NCBI GenBank assembly: GCA_020796225.1
Contig: CM036762.1
Coordinates: 10,985,633-11,049,632, forward strand
Source: Arion vulgaris
Lineage: Eukaryota; Mollusca; Gastropoda; Stylommatophora; Arionidae
Direction: 5' to 3'
DNA: 64,000 nucleotides
The notes under the pieces are model-generated. The model had not been told where the DNA came from and made no database searches. It saw nothing but the letters and a program-made list of their open reading frames with translations. This document shows positions 43,900 to 57,219 of the stretch, one piece after another (positions within the stretch are counted from its first letter, which is position 1; each line of letters opens with the position of its first letter). Made by a program: the position numbers and the translations under genes.

Positions 43900-44824
43900 A
43901 AAAAAATAAATGGACAGTTAAAAAAATAAATAACATTTTAATATAAACTTGAATATTGAAACTTCTATGAAAGTCTTTTAAAAATCAAAACAGTTAGTTT
44001 CTTTGTTTTTTTATTCACTCTAATGATTTGAATATGTTCAAGAAAGCAGTGTTCTGTCCTAGGTTGTCAAAATACCCAAAAACTTTCAACAAAGCCCCGG
44101 TGAGGGTCTATATTCTAAAATTTTTGAAAAGAGATCATTTTTTTTCCCATATTCAAAAATTCTTTGTAAATGAGATCATTTTCAGAACCACAAAATTTTA
44201 TCTTCATCTTGTTGAACAAATTAATTCAGTCTGTTTGGAAAAAAAGACTTAGTATTAAAAAGAGGTATTTTTATTTGAGCGGGATTTCACATTTGTTTTT
44301 TCAACCATCTTTGATTTGTGGTTTGCACCAAAAACTGAGGGTTTGCACCTCTGTATTCAAGATTTGGGAAATATCAAATTTTTTGGGTGTATAAATTTTA
44401 AAGGGATTTTTGATATTAAAACAGAATAAAATTAACTCTTCCAAATTTTTCCAAATTTTTTTAAGCAGTTAATTCAAGGGAAGTAAAAAAAAAAAATTCA
44501 TCCCAACTACTTATCAATAAAAAAACATATATATATTATTATATACTAAATTAAGAAAACTAAACCCTAACAGAATAAAAAGGGTTTAAAAAAGTACTAT
44601 AAGTAAACAGAAGAAGAAAAGAAAGACTTTTTTAAAAGGAAGAAACCTAATAAGGGGCCAAAGGCCGGATTCCCCCATGGGCAGGGCAAAGGGTGAAAGA
44701 GTTAAGTCCCCAAGGTTTTTTAAACTGATCCATGTCACCCAGGAAGACCCATAGGTGTTCAATTTAAATCGCGGGATGATTCAAATCAACTTGGCACTAT
44801 TTTTCTTCACATTTTTTTGGCCCC
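43900..44824. other. AT-rich unassigned sequence, noisy
   Basis: A/T-rich with long homopolymers and a short TA run near 44,525-44,545. Frames of 74 residues on the plus strand have no recognisable content. Together with the zinc-finger array this is the only part of the window with no counterpart elsewhere in it. Confidence 0.45.
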
Positions 44825-47800
44825 TTATCATTCTTATGTGATATGTAAGCAGCCAAACATCAAAACGGATGTCTGCACAGCCTTCAGCCCCCAGGAGTAG
44901 GTGCTTACCCTTTAGTGGTGTGTTTGGTTTCAACCAGCATTTCTGGGTTCACTTCCATTGCCTTTGCTTTCAGCCAAAACCACAAGGCAGCAGGTTGCAC
45001 CTTGGGGCGGACCAGATGACCTGCCATCCAGACATAGAGCCATCTGCCCGGGAAAACGGCCTTTTAGAACACCTTGGTTTCCCACCCAGTTTTGGTAGGT
45101 TTGCTCTGACTTTGTTTGTCCCCAATAAAACTACAAGGCACAGATTTCTCCAGGGAAATCGCCTGGCGCCTCTGGGTTTTACTTTTCCTGCACATTCGGT
45201 GGTCCTAACACCATCTCGCCTGCCGCCATCCTTTTGCCGACATGCCCTGCTGCCTGTCCTTTTGGGGGGGCACATTTCACGCCCAGGGGTTCCCCTATGC
45301 CCTGGTCCCGGTCAATTTTCTTCCCTTTTAAAAGTCACATTTGTGGGCTTCCCCCCCTGTGATCAACCTGGGCCTCCACCCCTTTTAGATGGGGTCGGCC
45401 CATTGGGCCCACCCTGCAACATCCGCAAAGCTTGTCGCTTGCCCCGGTGCCCACCTCAATTTCCCTACCCCCCCCGTCCACATTTTCCCGGGCTGTCCCC
45501 TCCGGGAACAAAAGGGTTTTGCCCGTGAGGACCCCTTGGGGCCCCAACCCCCCCCCATCTCATTGGCTCAAGAGAAGCATCAGGGTCACGACACCCTGGT
45601 CAATGTCTTTTGATGGGTTTGGTTGGCCCCATATCTGTGTTTGGGGGGAGGTTTTGCCCTATGTGGACCCCCCGTGCCTAATCAACCCCCATATCATTGG
45701 GTCAAATAGGGGGGCTCAAAAGAAACATCGGGTTCCAGTTTTGCCCCCCGCGGTTCCATACCTCCCAGCTTTTTCCATTTGGGGGGAGGGTGACATTTTA
45801 AAACCTCTAGGGCGCTTGTCGTTTGAGGATCCCATCTGCGACTATCTTTGCATCTCACCCCCAGAGTAGCTCTCCCACCACCTGCCCTCTTGAACCGAAC
45901 TCCCTCTGTTACTGGTCCCCGTAGGTGAGAGGATTGTGGTCACTAATCTGGCCGCCCTTTTTCCTGGGTTGACCTTCCCATTCAACATCCCCTTTTCCTT
46001 CTAAAATTCCAGAAAAGTGTAGGTGTAAGCTGTCTGTTTTTTTGCTGAAACACCAATAGAGGAAGAAGATACCAAGCCACGGGTTGGAAACCTTTATGAT
46101 CTCCCTTATAGCCATTCTGTACTTTTGGAAGCGTTGGTGGGGTCAGATACAACAACAACCCCAAACCGGGTCCTGGAACTACTGGAACCCCGCAAACCCC
46201 ACCCAACCTTATCCTCATACTGGGAAATAGTTTTTGTTCTACCGCTTACAAAAACCCCCGTCTGTTCCCAACGATGCCGACCCCTTGGTAAAAAAATTTT
46301 TAGGGGTCATTCATTTTGCTATCAGTTTGGGTTTAAGAGTTCAGCCCAAATTTGCACCAATTTTGCCCTTTTAAGAAAAAAATAACTATAAACAATTGGG
46401 TTTAACCACGCCACCTGGCTGATTTTCTTAGCTCAGGCTGTCCATTAGATGGCCCGCGTTCTTTTACCCGAACATTTAAAATTTGAAATGTTTTAACCCA
46501 ACGGGTTAACCCGTGCATTATCACATCTGATTGGTCTGAGACCATCAGAGCTGCTCTGCCGTAAAAGGGTAAAACGAAGATGACATTAAAAGGGCAAGAT
46601 AAAATAACCCTTGTCTGCCCATTTTTTTTCCCCGTGTCTAATAAAGAAATATAATTTTTCATCATTTCGCTTGTCCTAGTTTAAACTTGTCCCAGGGGAA
46701 AATTTGGGCCCTGCACAGCCGTGCACCCTGTCCTAAAGGGGGCAGTTACCCCAACTATCTATGAGATCTTGCCAATTTTTTCTTGGTTCCCCATTCCGGT
46801 TTGGGGACCCAGAAAGATTCAAAAATTATGTTTTTTGTGTTTTGGGGCTAGGCCAAGGAAAACAAAGAAAAGTAGCATGGCGCCCTCAAGGCAACTGGTA
46901 GGGCCTAAATTTTTAGTAAATAAAAAAAAGTGAAAACGGGTGGCAGAAAGGAAAATTTGGGCCAAAATACTATCGCCTTAGTCTTAGTCCCTACAAATCC
47001 ACAGAGTGGGTTTAAAAAGTGGTAGAATTAGGCTTTTAAGATGTCATTTTATCGTCAAACTATTTCATTTTCCTAATTTTTCCTTTATCAACCACTTCTT
47101 TTCAATTTTAAAATGGACAAAGGACATTTGTTCTATTTTCTGTCCCTGGTATTCTGAGTATTTCTAGCACTTGCATGAAAAGGGATTAATCCCAAATTTT
47201 TTAACTGTTTTATCAATAATCATGCTTACAACCATTTTGCTTTTGGGAAAAAAATCCTTTCAAAATCAAAGTTTGCCCATAATTCCCCCTTCAATAGGTT
47301 TTGTAGTTCTTTTAAATTTTTGCGAGTAATATTCATTTCTTCATTTGAAAAGTTTTTATAAAATTCCTCGTTTTGCAATGAACCAAAATATTAAAATATA
47401 AAAACTGTCCCAAATTTTTTTCATTGTGCATATATCAGTTGTTATGTCTTTTTAAAAGGGTTTAAAGGTGAAGGTTGATTATTGCCTATGGATTTCCCCC
47501 ATGATTGTATGTCTAAAAACTAAAAGTGTTTCCCAAAATTCCAAGCACACAGTAATCATAGGGATCTCATTAAAAAAATTTATCTTGTAACGTGGTCCAG
47601 ATTTGAAACCACAATCTTCAGAACGACAGGCGCTTAAAAATTTTTCCATTAGAGACCCCCCAAAACTGTTTTATCACTTGTAAAGTTGTTTTTTTTGTTC
47701 AATTGAGAAGCTGTTGTTCTTATTTCATAAATTTCATTATCAATTTCAATATATGAGATGGGAAAAACATGTCACAATATCTTCATTCAAGAAAATTTGG

Positions 47801-47901
47801 GAAACGCCAAATTTACAGGATTACATTTTTATTCTTTTTGGGGGGCCAATGGATAATCTGAATTTTTAAAAATCATATAGTGGGGGTACAAAGATTCTTT
47901 C
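44825..47901. repeat. Copy 3: duplicate of 1-2,611
   Basis: Collinear with the first 2.6 kb of the window in the same orientation (for example GTGATATGTAAGCAGCCAAAC at both starts). Noise is severe, with about 3,080 bases here against 2,600 there. It includes the RTE-like thumb fragment at about 47,100-47,430. The 219-residue open frame at 44,869-45,528 is a by-product of this noise and proline-rich base composition and is not called. Confidence 0.82.
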
Positions 47902-47909
47902 ATCTAAAC
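47902..47909. other. Empty hAT target site
   Basis: A single ATCTAAAC joins sequence equivalent to 2,611 directly to sequence equivalent to 21,249 (CTTAACTGTTAGATTG). No hAT terminal repeat or extra bases remain beyond a C or two within the noise. This is the pre-insertion state or a very clean excision of the 18.6 kb block. Confidence 0.82.
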
Positions 47910-50343
47910 CCAAACCCCCTTAACTGTTAGATTGAAGAGGATGAAAATTGGGAAATTTTAAGAAAAAGCACCAACACCCTATGGCATGTCCCCGAATATT
48001 AAAAAGGGGAATTTAAAAAAATGGACATTTACAGAGTACAAAAAAGATATTCAAATTGTGACTTTCTTTATAATTTTAAAATTTTTTCAGCTTTTCCCAA
48101 AAATTTTTTTCATATTTTTTTATAAGTTGAAATATTTTTTAAAATGACAAGATTAAATTTTAAAAACCCCCGTTAATGCCAACTTAGTCGGCGTTTTTAT
48201 TATAAATTGGAAAAAAATGTATTAAAGCTCAAACAGTCAACTATAAACTATGGGCCAATTCGGGAAAAAAATGGAAAATCAGACCCCAATGGTCACGTAT
48301 CGCATTCCAGTTTGTTGTTATAGCAAATCATTTTAAATCAACACAAAATTTAAATCAAAGTTATATTTCAACAAGTTAAGTTTAACAAAAGGAATATCAA
48401 TATTATAATATTTTTTTAAAACTAAAACAGACTCACAGAAAATTAAAATTGCAAAAAGCTTGTGTTCTATCAAACATATTAAATTTCATTCCAGCCCCCC
48501 AACGAAACCGGTCGGGTGTCCCCAAGTTTCAGGCCCCTGTTTTTAGTTGGCTGTGCTCTAACGAGGAAGTTACCCAAACAATAGTTTTCAAATTAATTTT
48601 TTCCATTGACAACAAATATAGAACCATTTGGCAAACCCTCTGATCAGGTGTGTGCAGGCAGAGGCATTCATGGTCAATCATGGATCTAAAATCTTTGTTT
48701 TATTCTAGATGTTGGCCCTTTTTCCCTGATGAGTCAGGTTTCCCAAATTTTACCGATTTTTAAATTTTTCAATGTTTTACACCTCCTTTCTCATCCAAAC
48801 CCCAAAAATTATGACTGTTTTTTATTTGATACTAAGTTTTTCTGTGTCTTGATCATTTCCCCTTCCCCCTTTGTCATTTTTCAATCTGTCTGTTTTTTTT
48901 TTTATAGTGTTTTGTAGAAAATATGTCAGTGTGTTTAGTTCCATGTTAATGTTTTGCTCTTTCTGGTATCAGTTAAAATACTTTTTCATATCTTCTTCTT
49001 CTTTTGCTTGTTTTTTACGAAAAAATACTTTTGATATTTTGATCTTTGCCAAAATGTTCGTTCAAATTGGTTTGGGAGGCCCCCAAAACACAGATTTTGC
49101 CCTTAGGACATTGCATCCCTTTCAGCCAAACCTCCTTGTGCCTAGACATGCTGGAGGTAACAGTTTCTATTCTTTTACACCCCAAATTTGGCCCTGAACC
49201 ACTGGGAGATTGTTCATATAACTTTTAATAACCATCAAACATCATATCATGATAATCTTTTTATTTTTTGAAAACTGTTTTGGGCCCGCCCCATATTCTC
49301 AATCTGCTCTTTATTTCTAATTTGCCATATCATGTTACCAGTCACCAGGCTAATTTAAATTTCTGCTCTTATCATGTCTTACTGTCTTAGCTCCGTCCAT
49401 TTACTAAAATTTCTGTAATCAGTGCAATGGGGCATTTAGTCTGCTTTTCTGATGTCATGAATAATTAATAATATGTCATCTTTTTATTTTAATATGTATT
49501 CACCTTTTTTTTATAATTAAATTCCTTTTTTTGGGGTGTTGATTTTTTTTCTTATTTTCTTTTTGAGTCACTAGGGGATATATGTTTTTGGTCTTGTTTT
49601 GAAACAAAAAAATATTTTAAAACAATATAAGGCATAAGTGCTTTCATTTTTCCAAAATAACATTAGTGGGACAGTTTATAGATCCCTATTTTAATCTTTC
49701 CCCATATGTTTCCATTCATTTATTTTTAGCTATTATTAATTGTAAAAAATTATAACTTTTTTTTCAGAATTGAGGCCAAAAATTGGGGGGAGGTGTGACA
49801 AGTGTCAATTTTAAATTTAAAGCCTATCCCATCCCATCTAACTTTTAAGGGAACTATTTGTTTTTTTAAAGCTGTAGGTGTCTTGTAGTCCTATTTGATT
49901 TTGGGAAAAAATTTCAAACAACGACAAAACCTGAAAGGAACCCCCTTGATAGGTATATCAATTATTATACTTATACTATTAAATAACTATTATACATAAT
50001 CTTAAAAAATTTATACTCAACAACTCAATCCAAGGCTACTAACCTAACATTCATCTATTTTAATAAAATATAAATATTATAATATACTATATAGTAAAAA
50101 CCAAATGAACTTGATTTATTGAAACCATTAAGATTTGTGCAATTGAAAGATAAAAAAAGGGTTTTTGTTTTGCGTCTATTCCTTTATTGGGCATAGGCGT
50201 TAAACGGCCCTGGCCCCGAAAACTTCAGTGTCCCAACAATTTTTTCCGTACGGCACTCCCCTTGTTTTTTTCCGGGAAATTCCGGTTTTGTAGTGTTGGT
50301 TTGTTGAAATAATCCCAAAATAAAGGGGCACGTAAAACTATTT
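47910..50343. repeat. Copy 3: duplicate of 21,249-24,690
   Basis: Collinear with copies 1 and 2. It contains the remains of the HTH-like frame and the SINE at 48,991-49,209. It lacks about 730 bp of the RTE-like LINE: sequence equivalent to about 22,200 is joined to about 22,931 near 48,770, at the short shared word CAAT. The AT-rich spacer follows to 50,343. Confidence 0.78.
48991..49209 (-). mobile_element. SINE copy (copy 3 of the 23,181 insertion), noisy
   Basis: Same position and orientation as the SINE at 23,181-23,437. TTGTTCATATA at its right edge is the degraded target duplication. Family words TTGGTTTGG and CAGCCAAACCTCC remain. Confidence 0.7.
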
Positions 50344-51690
50344 TTTTATGTTATTTTGGGGGTCGACGTCATGGAAAACATTCCCATTCGTGCTCTGTCC
50401 TCCGTTCCAGCCTCCCAAAGTCCATTTGCTCACAGTACCCTTTGGGGGAAGTATTATTTTTCTCTCTACCCCGAAGACGCATGTCTGGCATGTCCCAAAA
50501 TTAACACCATCTCGAACTGTTCCAGTGTCTAGACCCCCCATGTCACCAAATTGGGGCGTACCGCATTGATGAAGGGGCTGTCCATGTTCTGCCCCCTTGA
50601 GCGGGGGCACGGAAAGAGTCAGAGCTCGCCCCGCACTCCCGCATGTCCCGGGGTGGGGGTCATTTTTTTGAGATGATTGAATGTGTTCACCCATTCCCCG
50701 CAACTTAGATGCACGTTTAACTACCCGGTCGATTGATGATTTTGGGGAACCCTGTTGCTCAGCCACCGAAAAGGGCCCGGGCAGCGGTGATCCCCAAATT
50801 GCTCGATGTCGTTTCTCAAAGCCCCGCAGTCCTCGAAGTGTGCGACCGTTTTTTGGGGTTTAGTAAACCCCGATGATCTGGTGCCCGCGCAGAGCCATCG
50901 GTGTAATAATGATATCACCTGGGGGGGATGCTGATCCAGGTGCAAAATTTCTGCTTGACAGGGGGCCCTTCTTCAGCGTCGTCCAAGTGTGCGTAACCCC
51001 GGCGTAAGATCATATCCTCTGATATAGGCATCCATTCTCCCGTGCCCCAGCTCACTAGGTACAGACCTGTTTAATAATATCCCTGCCTCCCATCCAGGAT
51101 CGACCTCTCTTAATCCCTTCCCTTTTTTTCTCATTTATGGATTTGTGCGAGGATATTTGTGTCCCAGAAACTCTCAGATCGCTTTTTCCTGTGCGACTTT
51201 TTGTCTCTGGCCCTGTTTGGGAATCCAAAGGGAAAAGCGCATTCCTCACAAAAAGTGTCACGTGAAACCGAGTATGCCCCATCCTTCATTTTTGGGTCCT
51301 TTCTAACTTATCCAGCGATTTCTGTTACTGTTAGAAAACCAAAGGGCCCTAGCCCCCCAAAGCTCAGCACAGTCCTTGATAAAGAAAAGTAGTAGGGGTT
51401 GCTCAAATCCGCCCCCGCCAAACGAGGCGGGTTAGCCCTTTTCGCCTTTTTGATTACGTTCTCAAATGGTTTAAATGACAGGTTCGTCAACTGTTATTCC
51501 CAAATACTTTAGTGTTTCGGTTCTTCAAGTCTTTGTTCACATCTGACAAAAGGGGGGTTTTTCTATGAGTGTTGAAGAAACCCTGTTAAAAGGCCTTTTC
51601 TGGGGTTCATTCGCTTAATTCATTCCCCGTCCCAAAACCTATTCAGCTCACACTGTAATGGATGCGATCTCATTTCTGTCCTTGCCATGC
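50344..51690 (-). mobile_element. R2-like LINE insertion, copy 3, 3' part only
   Basis: Starts at the same site as 31,778 in copy 2 (ACGTAAAACTATTTTTTTATG) and matches it to about 33,100 (for example TTCCAGCCTCCCAAAGTCCATTTGC). It then jumps to sequence equivalent to 34,383. The joint falls on the shared word GCGATA (33,102-33,107 and 34,383-34,388 in copy 2). The upstream half of the element, its target duplication and about 200 bp of flank, including the hAT scrap's terminal repeat, are missing. Confidence 0.65.
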
Positions 51691-52169
51691 GATAGTAGAT
51701 TCAAAAATTTGGGGGCCAGCCAAATTTAAAAATCAAAATTTCCCCTCCCATAGATCTGAATCTTCCCACAATTTAACTGTGTGTTCCCAGGGTTACCGGG
51801 GGTAAATTTGGGGTAAAGAATAGAACCATGTTACCTGCCGCATGTCAAGAGGGACTAAGGGGGTTTCGAAAAGGGTGCGTGTCCAAGGGGAAGTTTGCGT
51901 TTAGGGGGTACCAAACCTTGCAACGTATAAAGTTCTTGGCAAAAATCAAAAATATCCAAAAATGTTAAAATTGGTCAAAAAACGAACGCAAAGAAGAAGA
52001 ACCGGGGTTGTCCCCCGCTTTTTTGATAGTCTGCCAAAAATATGAACGCTCTCTTATTTGTGGGTTTATTTTTAAAAAAAAAAGCGTCACAAATAGAAAA
52101 TTTTTGAACTGGTGTTGATGGTTCCCATTTTGTGATATTTGTTGTGTGGTAAAACAACTATCTTGTTGA
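51691..52169. repeat. Copy 3: duplicate of 24,911-25,444 with SINE
   Basis: Collinear with copy 1. The SINE insertion of 25,009-25,260 is at about 51,785-52,000 with its AAGAAGAAGA tail intact. CTTGTTGA at 52,162-52,169 is the left target duplication of the following hAT. Confidence 0.75.
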
Positions 52170-55100
52170 CAGTGCCGGATTAGGCCAGCGGGCCCAGAAA
52201 ATTTTTGGCAGGGCCCTAGGTTTTGTATGATAATAAAAAATAAAAACCAAATTTAAAACAAACCCCTTTTATTTAATGTGAGCAAATTTGAGATAATACT
52301 AGACAAACAATTTTTTAAAAAATTACATTCAATGTTCATTAAAGGGGATTGTTTAGACATTTTTCCCATCATGTTTTTCTCCTTTTTTTACGCTTTAATG
52401 TTGAAAAAAAACGTTCCTCTGCAGTTAGTAATCAAAAAGACAAGTAAATTCTAAGACTATTTCTACTTTTAAACATGGCTCTAATAATTTTCCATTATAT
52501 GTTTTTAAAATTGCAGTTTGGCCCCATTTTTCGTTGTAAATAGAGTTTTTTGTTTTCAAAAAGTTCAAGAACTGCACAAGTTCGTCGCCCAGACTTTCTT
52601 CCCAAAACCTCTTGGTAAAAGCTAAATATTTGGGTTCTTTTTGATTCTTCTTTAAAAGATTTTTAAATGCCAAAATATTAAAAACAATAATTATCGGGAC
52701 GCTCCCCCTCGTTTACAAAGGTAAATTTCAGTTGGGCAAAAACACCGACCAAATTTTTGTTTGGGTGTTTGATTTTCACAACTTCATCGAGCGTAGTAGA
52801 TCCCGAAATCGTCGTACTTAGTATTCCTTCGTCGTCTTGGTTTTTTGTGTATTCTTTTCGTCAGGCTTTTGGCTTTGGGGCCTAATATCTGAAAATGAGG
52901 TCGATTGTTTAAAAGTATCCGTGTAACGACTTTCTTCAGCGATCCTGGTCATGCCTTTTTACGGGACCCACCCCGACAGCTTCAGGTCTGTGGTTCCCCC
53001 CAAAACTTAGTTTTTAGGTCATGGGGGGGCCAGGCTTTCAGCTCACACAGAAAAGGACAGTCTTGCAGGATATGCTCTGGTGTCTGTTCTGCCCCGACCT
53101 GGCAGAGAGTGTTTTTACTTATTCCCAGTCTTTTAAAATGTTTGTTTAGTCTGCAGTTCCGGTGGTAGTCGAAAAAATGATTTTTCTTTATCTTGGGGGT
53201 CTTTCCTAATCAATCCCGGTTTGTCTTCCAGTCCCCAAAATTTTTTTCCTGAAGGGGTTTTACCCCTTGGAAAAAAAAGGGTGGTAAATTTTTTCTTTTG
53301 GCACTGCCCCCCTTGCTAAGAATCAGCCTTTTGTAATGAAGTGAAGGAATCCCCTGCAAGTGAATTTCTTTCCTTTTTTAAAGCTGAGGTTTTTTTGGTT
53401 TTTTTTCGTTGTCAGTGGATTTAGCCTCCAGGGCTTGTTAGCTGGACAGGAGTCTGTAAAAATACCATCTTGCTTGAGCTGCTTCCTTATTCATGCTGTC
53501 GCCATCAGAAGGGATGGTTTTCCTTTGTGTTGGAAAATATTCTTCCAGGAGCCGCTAGAGCCAGTGGTAGCATCTGGTGCCTAATTTTAAACCCCGCCCA
53601 CCATTCATTTTCCTCCATTGCCGATCCATCTGTGTAAAATTTATCCAGCTGTCTTTGGGAAAAATGTAATGGGGATGTTCCCTTGTAAATTTCTTTTTTT
53701 TATAGATTAGGGTCGGTTTTTTTTTTTAGGGATGGAGGTTGGGAAATTTATGGTACTGAGTCTGGTTCCCAGTGATCAAAAACAATTTTTTTCAGGTATG
53801 GAATTATGTTTTGCAGTTCCAATATGACTTTCCTATTTTTTTGCTTTTTGGTTTAGACTTGTGGGTTTAGTCTTTCTTTGTTCTAGCCCATTTTTTTATG
53901 CAGGGGTGGTATTCTTTTTATCCTTTCAGTCTGTAGAATCACTTTTCTCCTTCTTCTGTCTTCCAAGGGCTGGATTTGGCTGCCTTTTCCATTTCTTTTG
54001 GGTAATTTAGTCCAAAAAATAAAACACCTGTTTTTTGTTTTTTCCAATTTGTTTGAATGGGTGTGATATCCCTGTGAGATGATATTGAGGGGCTAACCAT
54101 TTTGACTCAGGATTCGAATATCAGCTCGGTAGTTCCAGCCCGCTTCCCATCACACTTTGTTTCCTCAAACCTTTCTGTTTGTTTCATTATGTGATGTTTC
54201 CATGTCAACGACTGTCGTTTTAAATCCCAAAAAAGGGTTGGGGTATGGGAACGGGGGGAAAGATATCATCGTTAAAATTTTAGTCTGAAGGGCTTCCTTT
54301 TTTTGACAATGAGAAAAAAGTTGCTATGTTTTCCCCCTTTATTTCTAACCAATTGCCCAATTGACGCGTTCAGGCTGGCCTGGGGTTTAAAAGGGTGGCA
54401 GGACCAGAAAAAAGGGGTACCCCAAGCGATCATCAGCATGGAGAGAGGTGATCATGTCTGGGGAGTTTTTGGGGATCATTAATATATACCAGGAAAGCAA
54501 TGGGGACAGTAGCCCCCGGGACTCCCTTTTAATTTGAAATTTGGGGCTTTATTCCAATTTTTCAGATGCTTGTCTGGGGAAGAAAGTCTTTATCCCAAAA
54601 GTAATTCACCCCGTTTCCACTGGTAAGGCTTTAAGAAAAACCCTCTTTCCGCTTTGTCAAGGCCTTGACATGTCAAAAACACCGTGAGGGTTTTTTTCTT
54701 TTTTGGAACCATTTTCATGTCCCGTGCAGGTATGCCACTTGGTCATCAGTGCTTCTATGCTGCCTGTAGCCTGTCTGGGGTGGATCCAGTTTATGGGTTG
54801 GTTCAAAACACTGGGGTTTTGTGGGTTTTCCTCTCTCCGGGTTTTGGGGCAACTTGAAACTTATGGTTTTAGCTCCGGATCCTTTTTGTCTTTCCCCTTT
54901 TGAAAATTGGGTGGTTGGCATTTTTTTCCCGATGTCTGGGACTTCCCCCGTCTCCAACTATTTTAAAAAACTGGAGTAGAAAACTCTGTGCATTTTTTTG
55001 TTTTAGCATGGTTTGAACTCCATCTGGTCCGGGGCCTTTTTTTCTGGCTTTTTTAGTGCTCTCTGAGCTCAGCAGTGTGATGTCTACCCCATACAAGGTT

Positions 55101-55630
55101 TTACTTGTTGCTTTTTTTTAATGTAGCATTTATCTCATCGCTTCTTTCCCTTGTCCCATTTTGAGCATGGCCCTTTTTGTAACACTGGGCCATCAGGGGG
55201 ACTGTCGCTTCCTGGAAATTGTTCCCTTTCTGAGAACCGTTTCCTCAGAGGGTTGTCTGTTATTTTTTAAGTCTCCCCAACCTTTTTTAAACTTTCCATG
55301 TTCAAAAACGCCCCTTTTCTTTCAGGATTTTCTACACTGCTGGTTTCTTTCAACATAAAGGGCCCTTGCTTTGTATTTTTAAAATTTTTGTCCGTTGGTG
55401 GAGTTCCATCTTTCGGACTGAAAACGAGTATGGAGAACTTCCATCTCTGGTGTCCAATATGGCTTGTAGTTTTTTCCCCCCTCTGGAAGCCTTTTTGCAT
55501 CTAAAAAAGGTTTTTTGAATGAACTGCATCTCTGTCCACTTTTCCTGATTGATTAATTTCTTTACAGTACTTGTTCGTTCTTGGAATAGTTCCGTCTCCT
55601 TTTGTAATTCCAACTAGGGGGAGAGTTTGT

Positions 55631-57219
55631 GTTACAACTTCTTCTTTAAACCGTCATGCCTAGTGACACATGGGCTTCAGAAAGGGCCTGTTCCTGTCCT
55701 CCCCAGTGAGCCCCCTGGGGTGGTCCGTTCCTTCCCCACCCCACTTTTGTGGTCCCCCTTCTTTCTTTTCCTCTGGGGTCCCCAAAGGGGGGCTCCCCGC
55801 AGGCATTTTTGTCTATTTAAAATGTCAGCCATTTATCTTCTTTTTTTAGTATTTCATTGACTTGTCTTGTGTCTTGAGTAGTTGGTTTTTGGGTATTTTT
55901 TTGGCCAAAAGATTCCCCCGATTCTGCGAAGACAAGAGTGGTGAAAAAGACACCCTTGATCTCCCTTTTTTGGGCATCCTCCAACACCGACCGTAACAAA
56001 CGCAAAAAAATGCTTTTTTAGAGTTTAAGTTTGTGGTCCCATTGTAGATTTTGACTTCCCTACTGGTTTCATTCTGGCAAAAAGGGGTTTTGGCCTTACT
56101 CGACGTGATTTTTTAATCTTCCTCTGTCCACCATTTGTGTCAGTATACCCAAAATTTAAACTCTCAACCTTTCCCGTTTTCATCTTCTAACATTACTGGT
56201 TTTGGGTTTCCCCTTTGTCATAATTTTGTTTTTCCCGTGTTTGTTTTAGGCCTATGTCTTTGCCCTGCTGTGAAGTATTGTACTTTTCTTGTATATGTTC
56301 AAATTTTTGTGACAAGGGATATCGTCTAAAATCCAGGTCCCTAAGCATCTGAAAGGGGGGCCATCTTATTCCTCTTGGTGCTTGTTGTTTTATGGCATTT
56401 TTAGCACCCAGTCAATTGTAATACTAAACAAAAGAGAGGACATTAAGCATCCCTGTCTTACACCAGATTTTACTGGGAATGTTTTGTTGGAATTCTTTAG
56501 GTTGCAGGAGAAATCTTTATAGAAGAGGGCTATGATGTTGACAAGCTTCTGCGGTACGCCGTATTGTCTCAGTATCTTCCATAGGCTGTCTCTGTGGACG
56601 CTGTCGAATGCCTTTTCAAAATCTATGAAGTTGATATATAGTCCTTTGCCACTGCACATTGTTCTAAAATGTTAAGCAGGGTAAATATATGTTCATTTGT
56701 TCCTCTTCCTTTCCTAAATCCTGCTTGCTCCATTCGTAGACACTTATCTATTGCTTCTTGTATTCGCATTATGATAATTTTGCAGAATATCTTACTTGGG
56801 ATTGAAAGCAACGTGATTTCTCTCCAGTTATTGCAATCTGTTAGGTCTCCTTTCTTGGGGATTTTCACCACAGTACCTCTAGTCCAATCCTTAGGCAATT
56901 CTTTTTTCTCCCAGATATCTGCAAACAATGGCTCTAATATGTTTGCAGCTAAGATGGGATCGATCTTGAAAAGCTCTGTTGTCATTTCATCATTTCCCGG
57001 TGCTTTGTTGTTTTTCAGGGATCCAATAGCTTTTACTATTTCTTGCTTTTCTGGCAATTTGAGGTTGATATCAATATCCTGTGCGGCCGGTGGAATATCC
57101 GGTGGATGTTCAGGATCAGGTCTGTTTAGCACATCTTCAAAGTGGGATGTCCATCTCATATCCTGCTCCTGCTCTGTTGTCAACAGTTGTCCTAGGCTGT
57201 TTCTGACTGGCATGTTATG
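55631..57219 (-). mobile_element. RTE/CR1-like LINE nested between Nimb endonuclease and RT
   Basis: The word GTTGGAGTTTGT (57,220-57,231) at its upstream edge recurs, distorted, as GGGGAGAGTTTGT (55,618-55,630) at the other, a likely TSD. The insert carries a reverse transcriptase starting at about HFEDVLNRP, then KNNKAPGNDEM (normally APGPD), ITLLSIPSKIF, QAGFRKGRGTNEHIFTL, INFIDFEKAFDS (A-motif, 56,590-56,625) and GVRQGCLMS. Its C-terminal tail continues through the noisy part to a stop near 55,640 (CVTRHDG-like end). It lacks the endonuclease, so it is 5'-truncated. Confidence 0.75.

Noticed and set aside
44869..45528. 219-residue plus-strand open frame rich in proline
   Set aside because: It lies in noisy sequence. 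The clean counterpart at 1-650 has no such frame, so it is an artefact of errors and C-rich composition.
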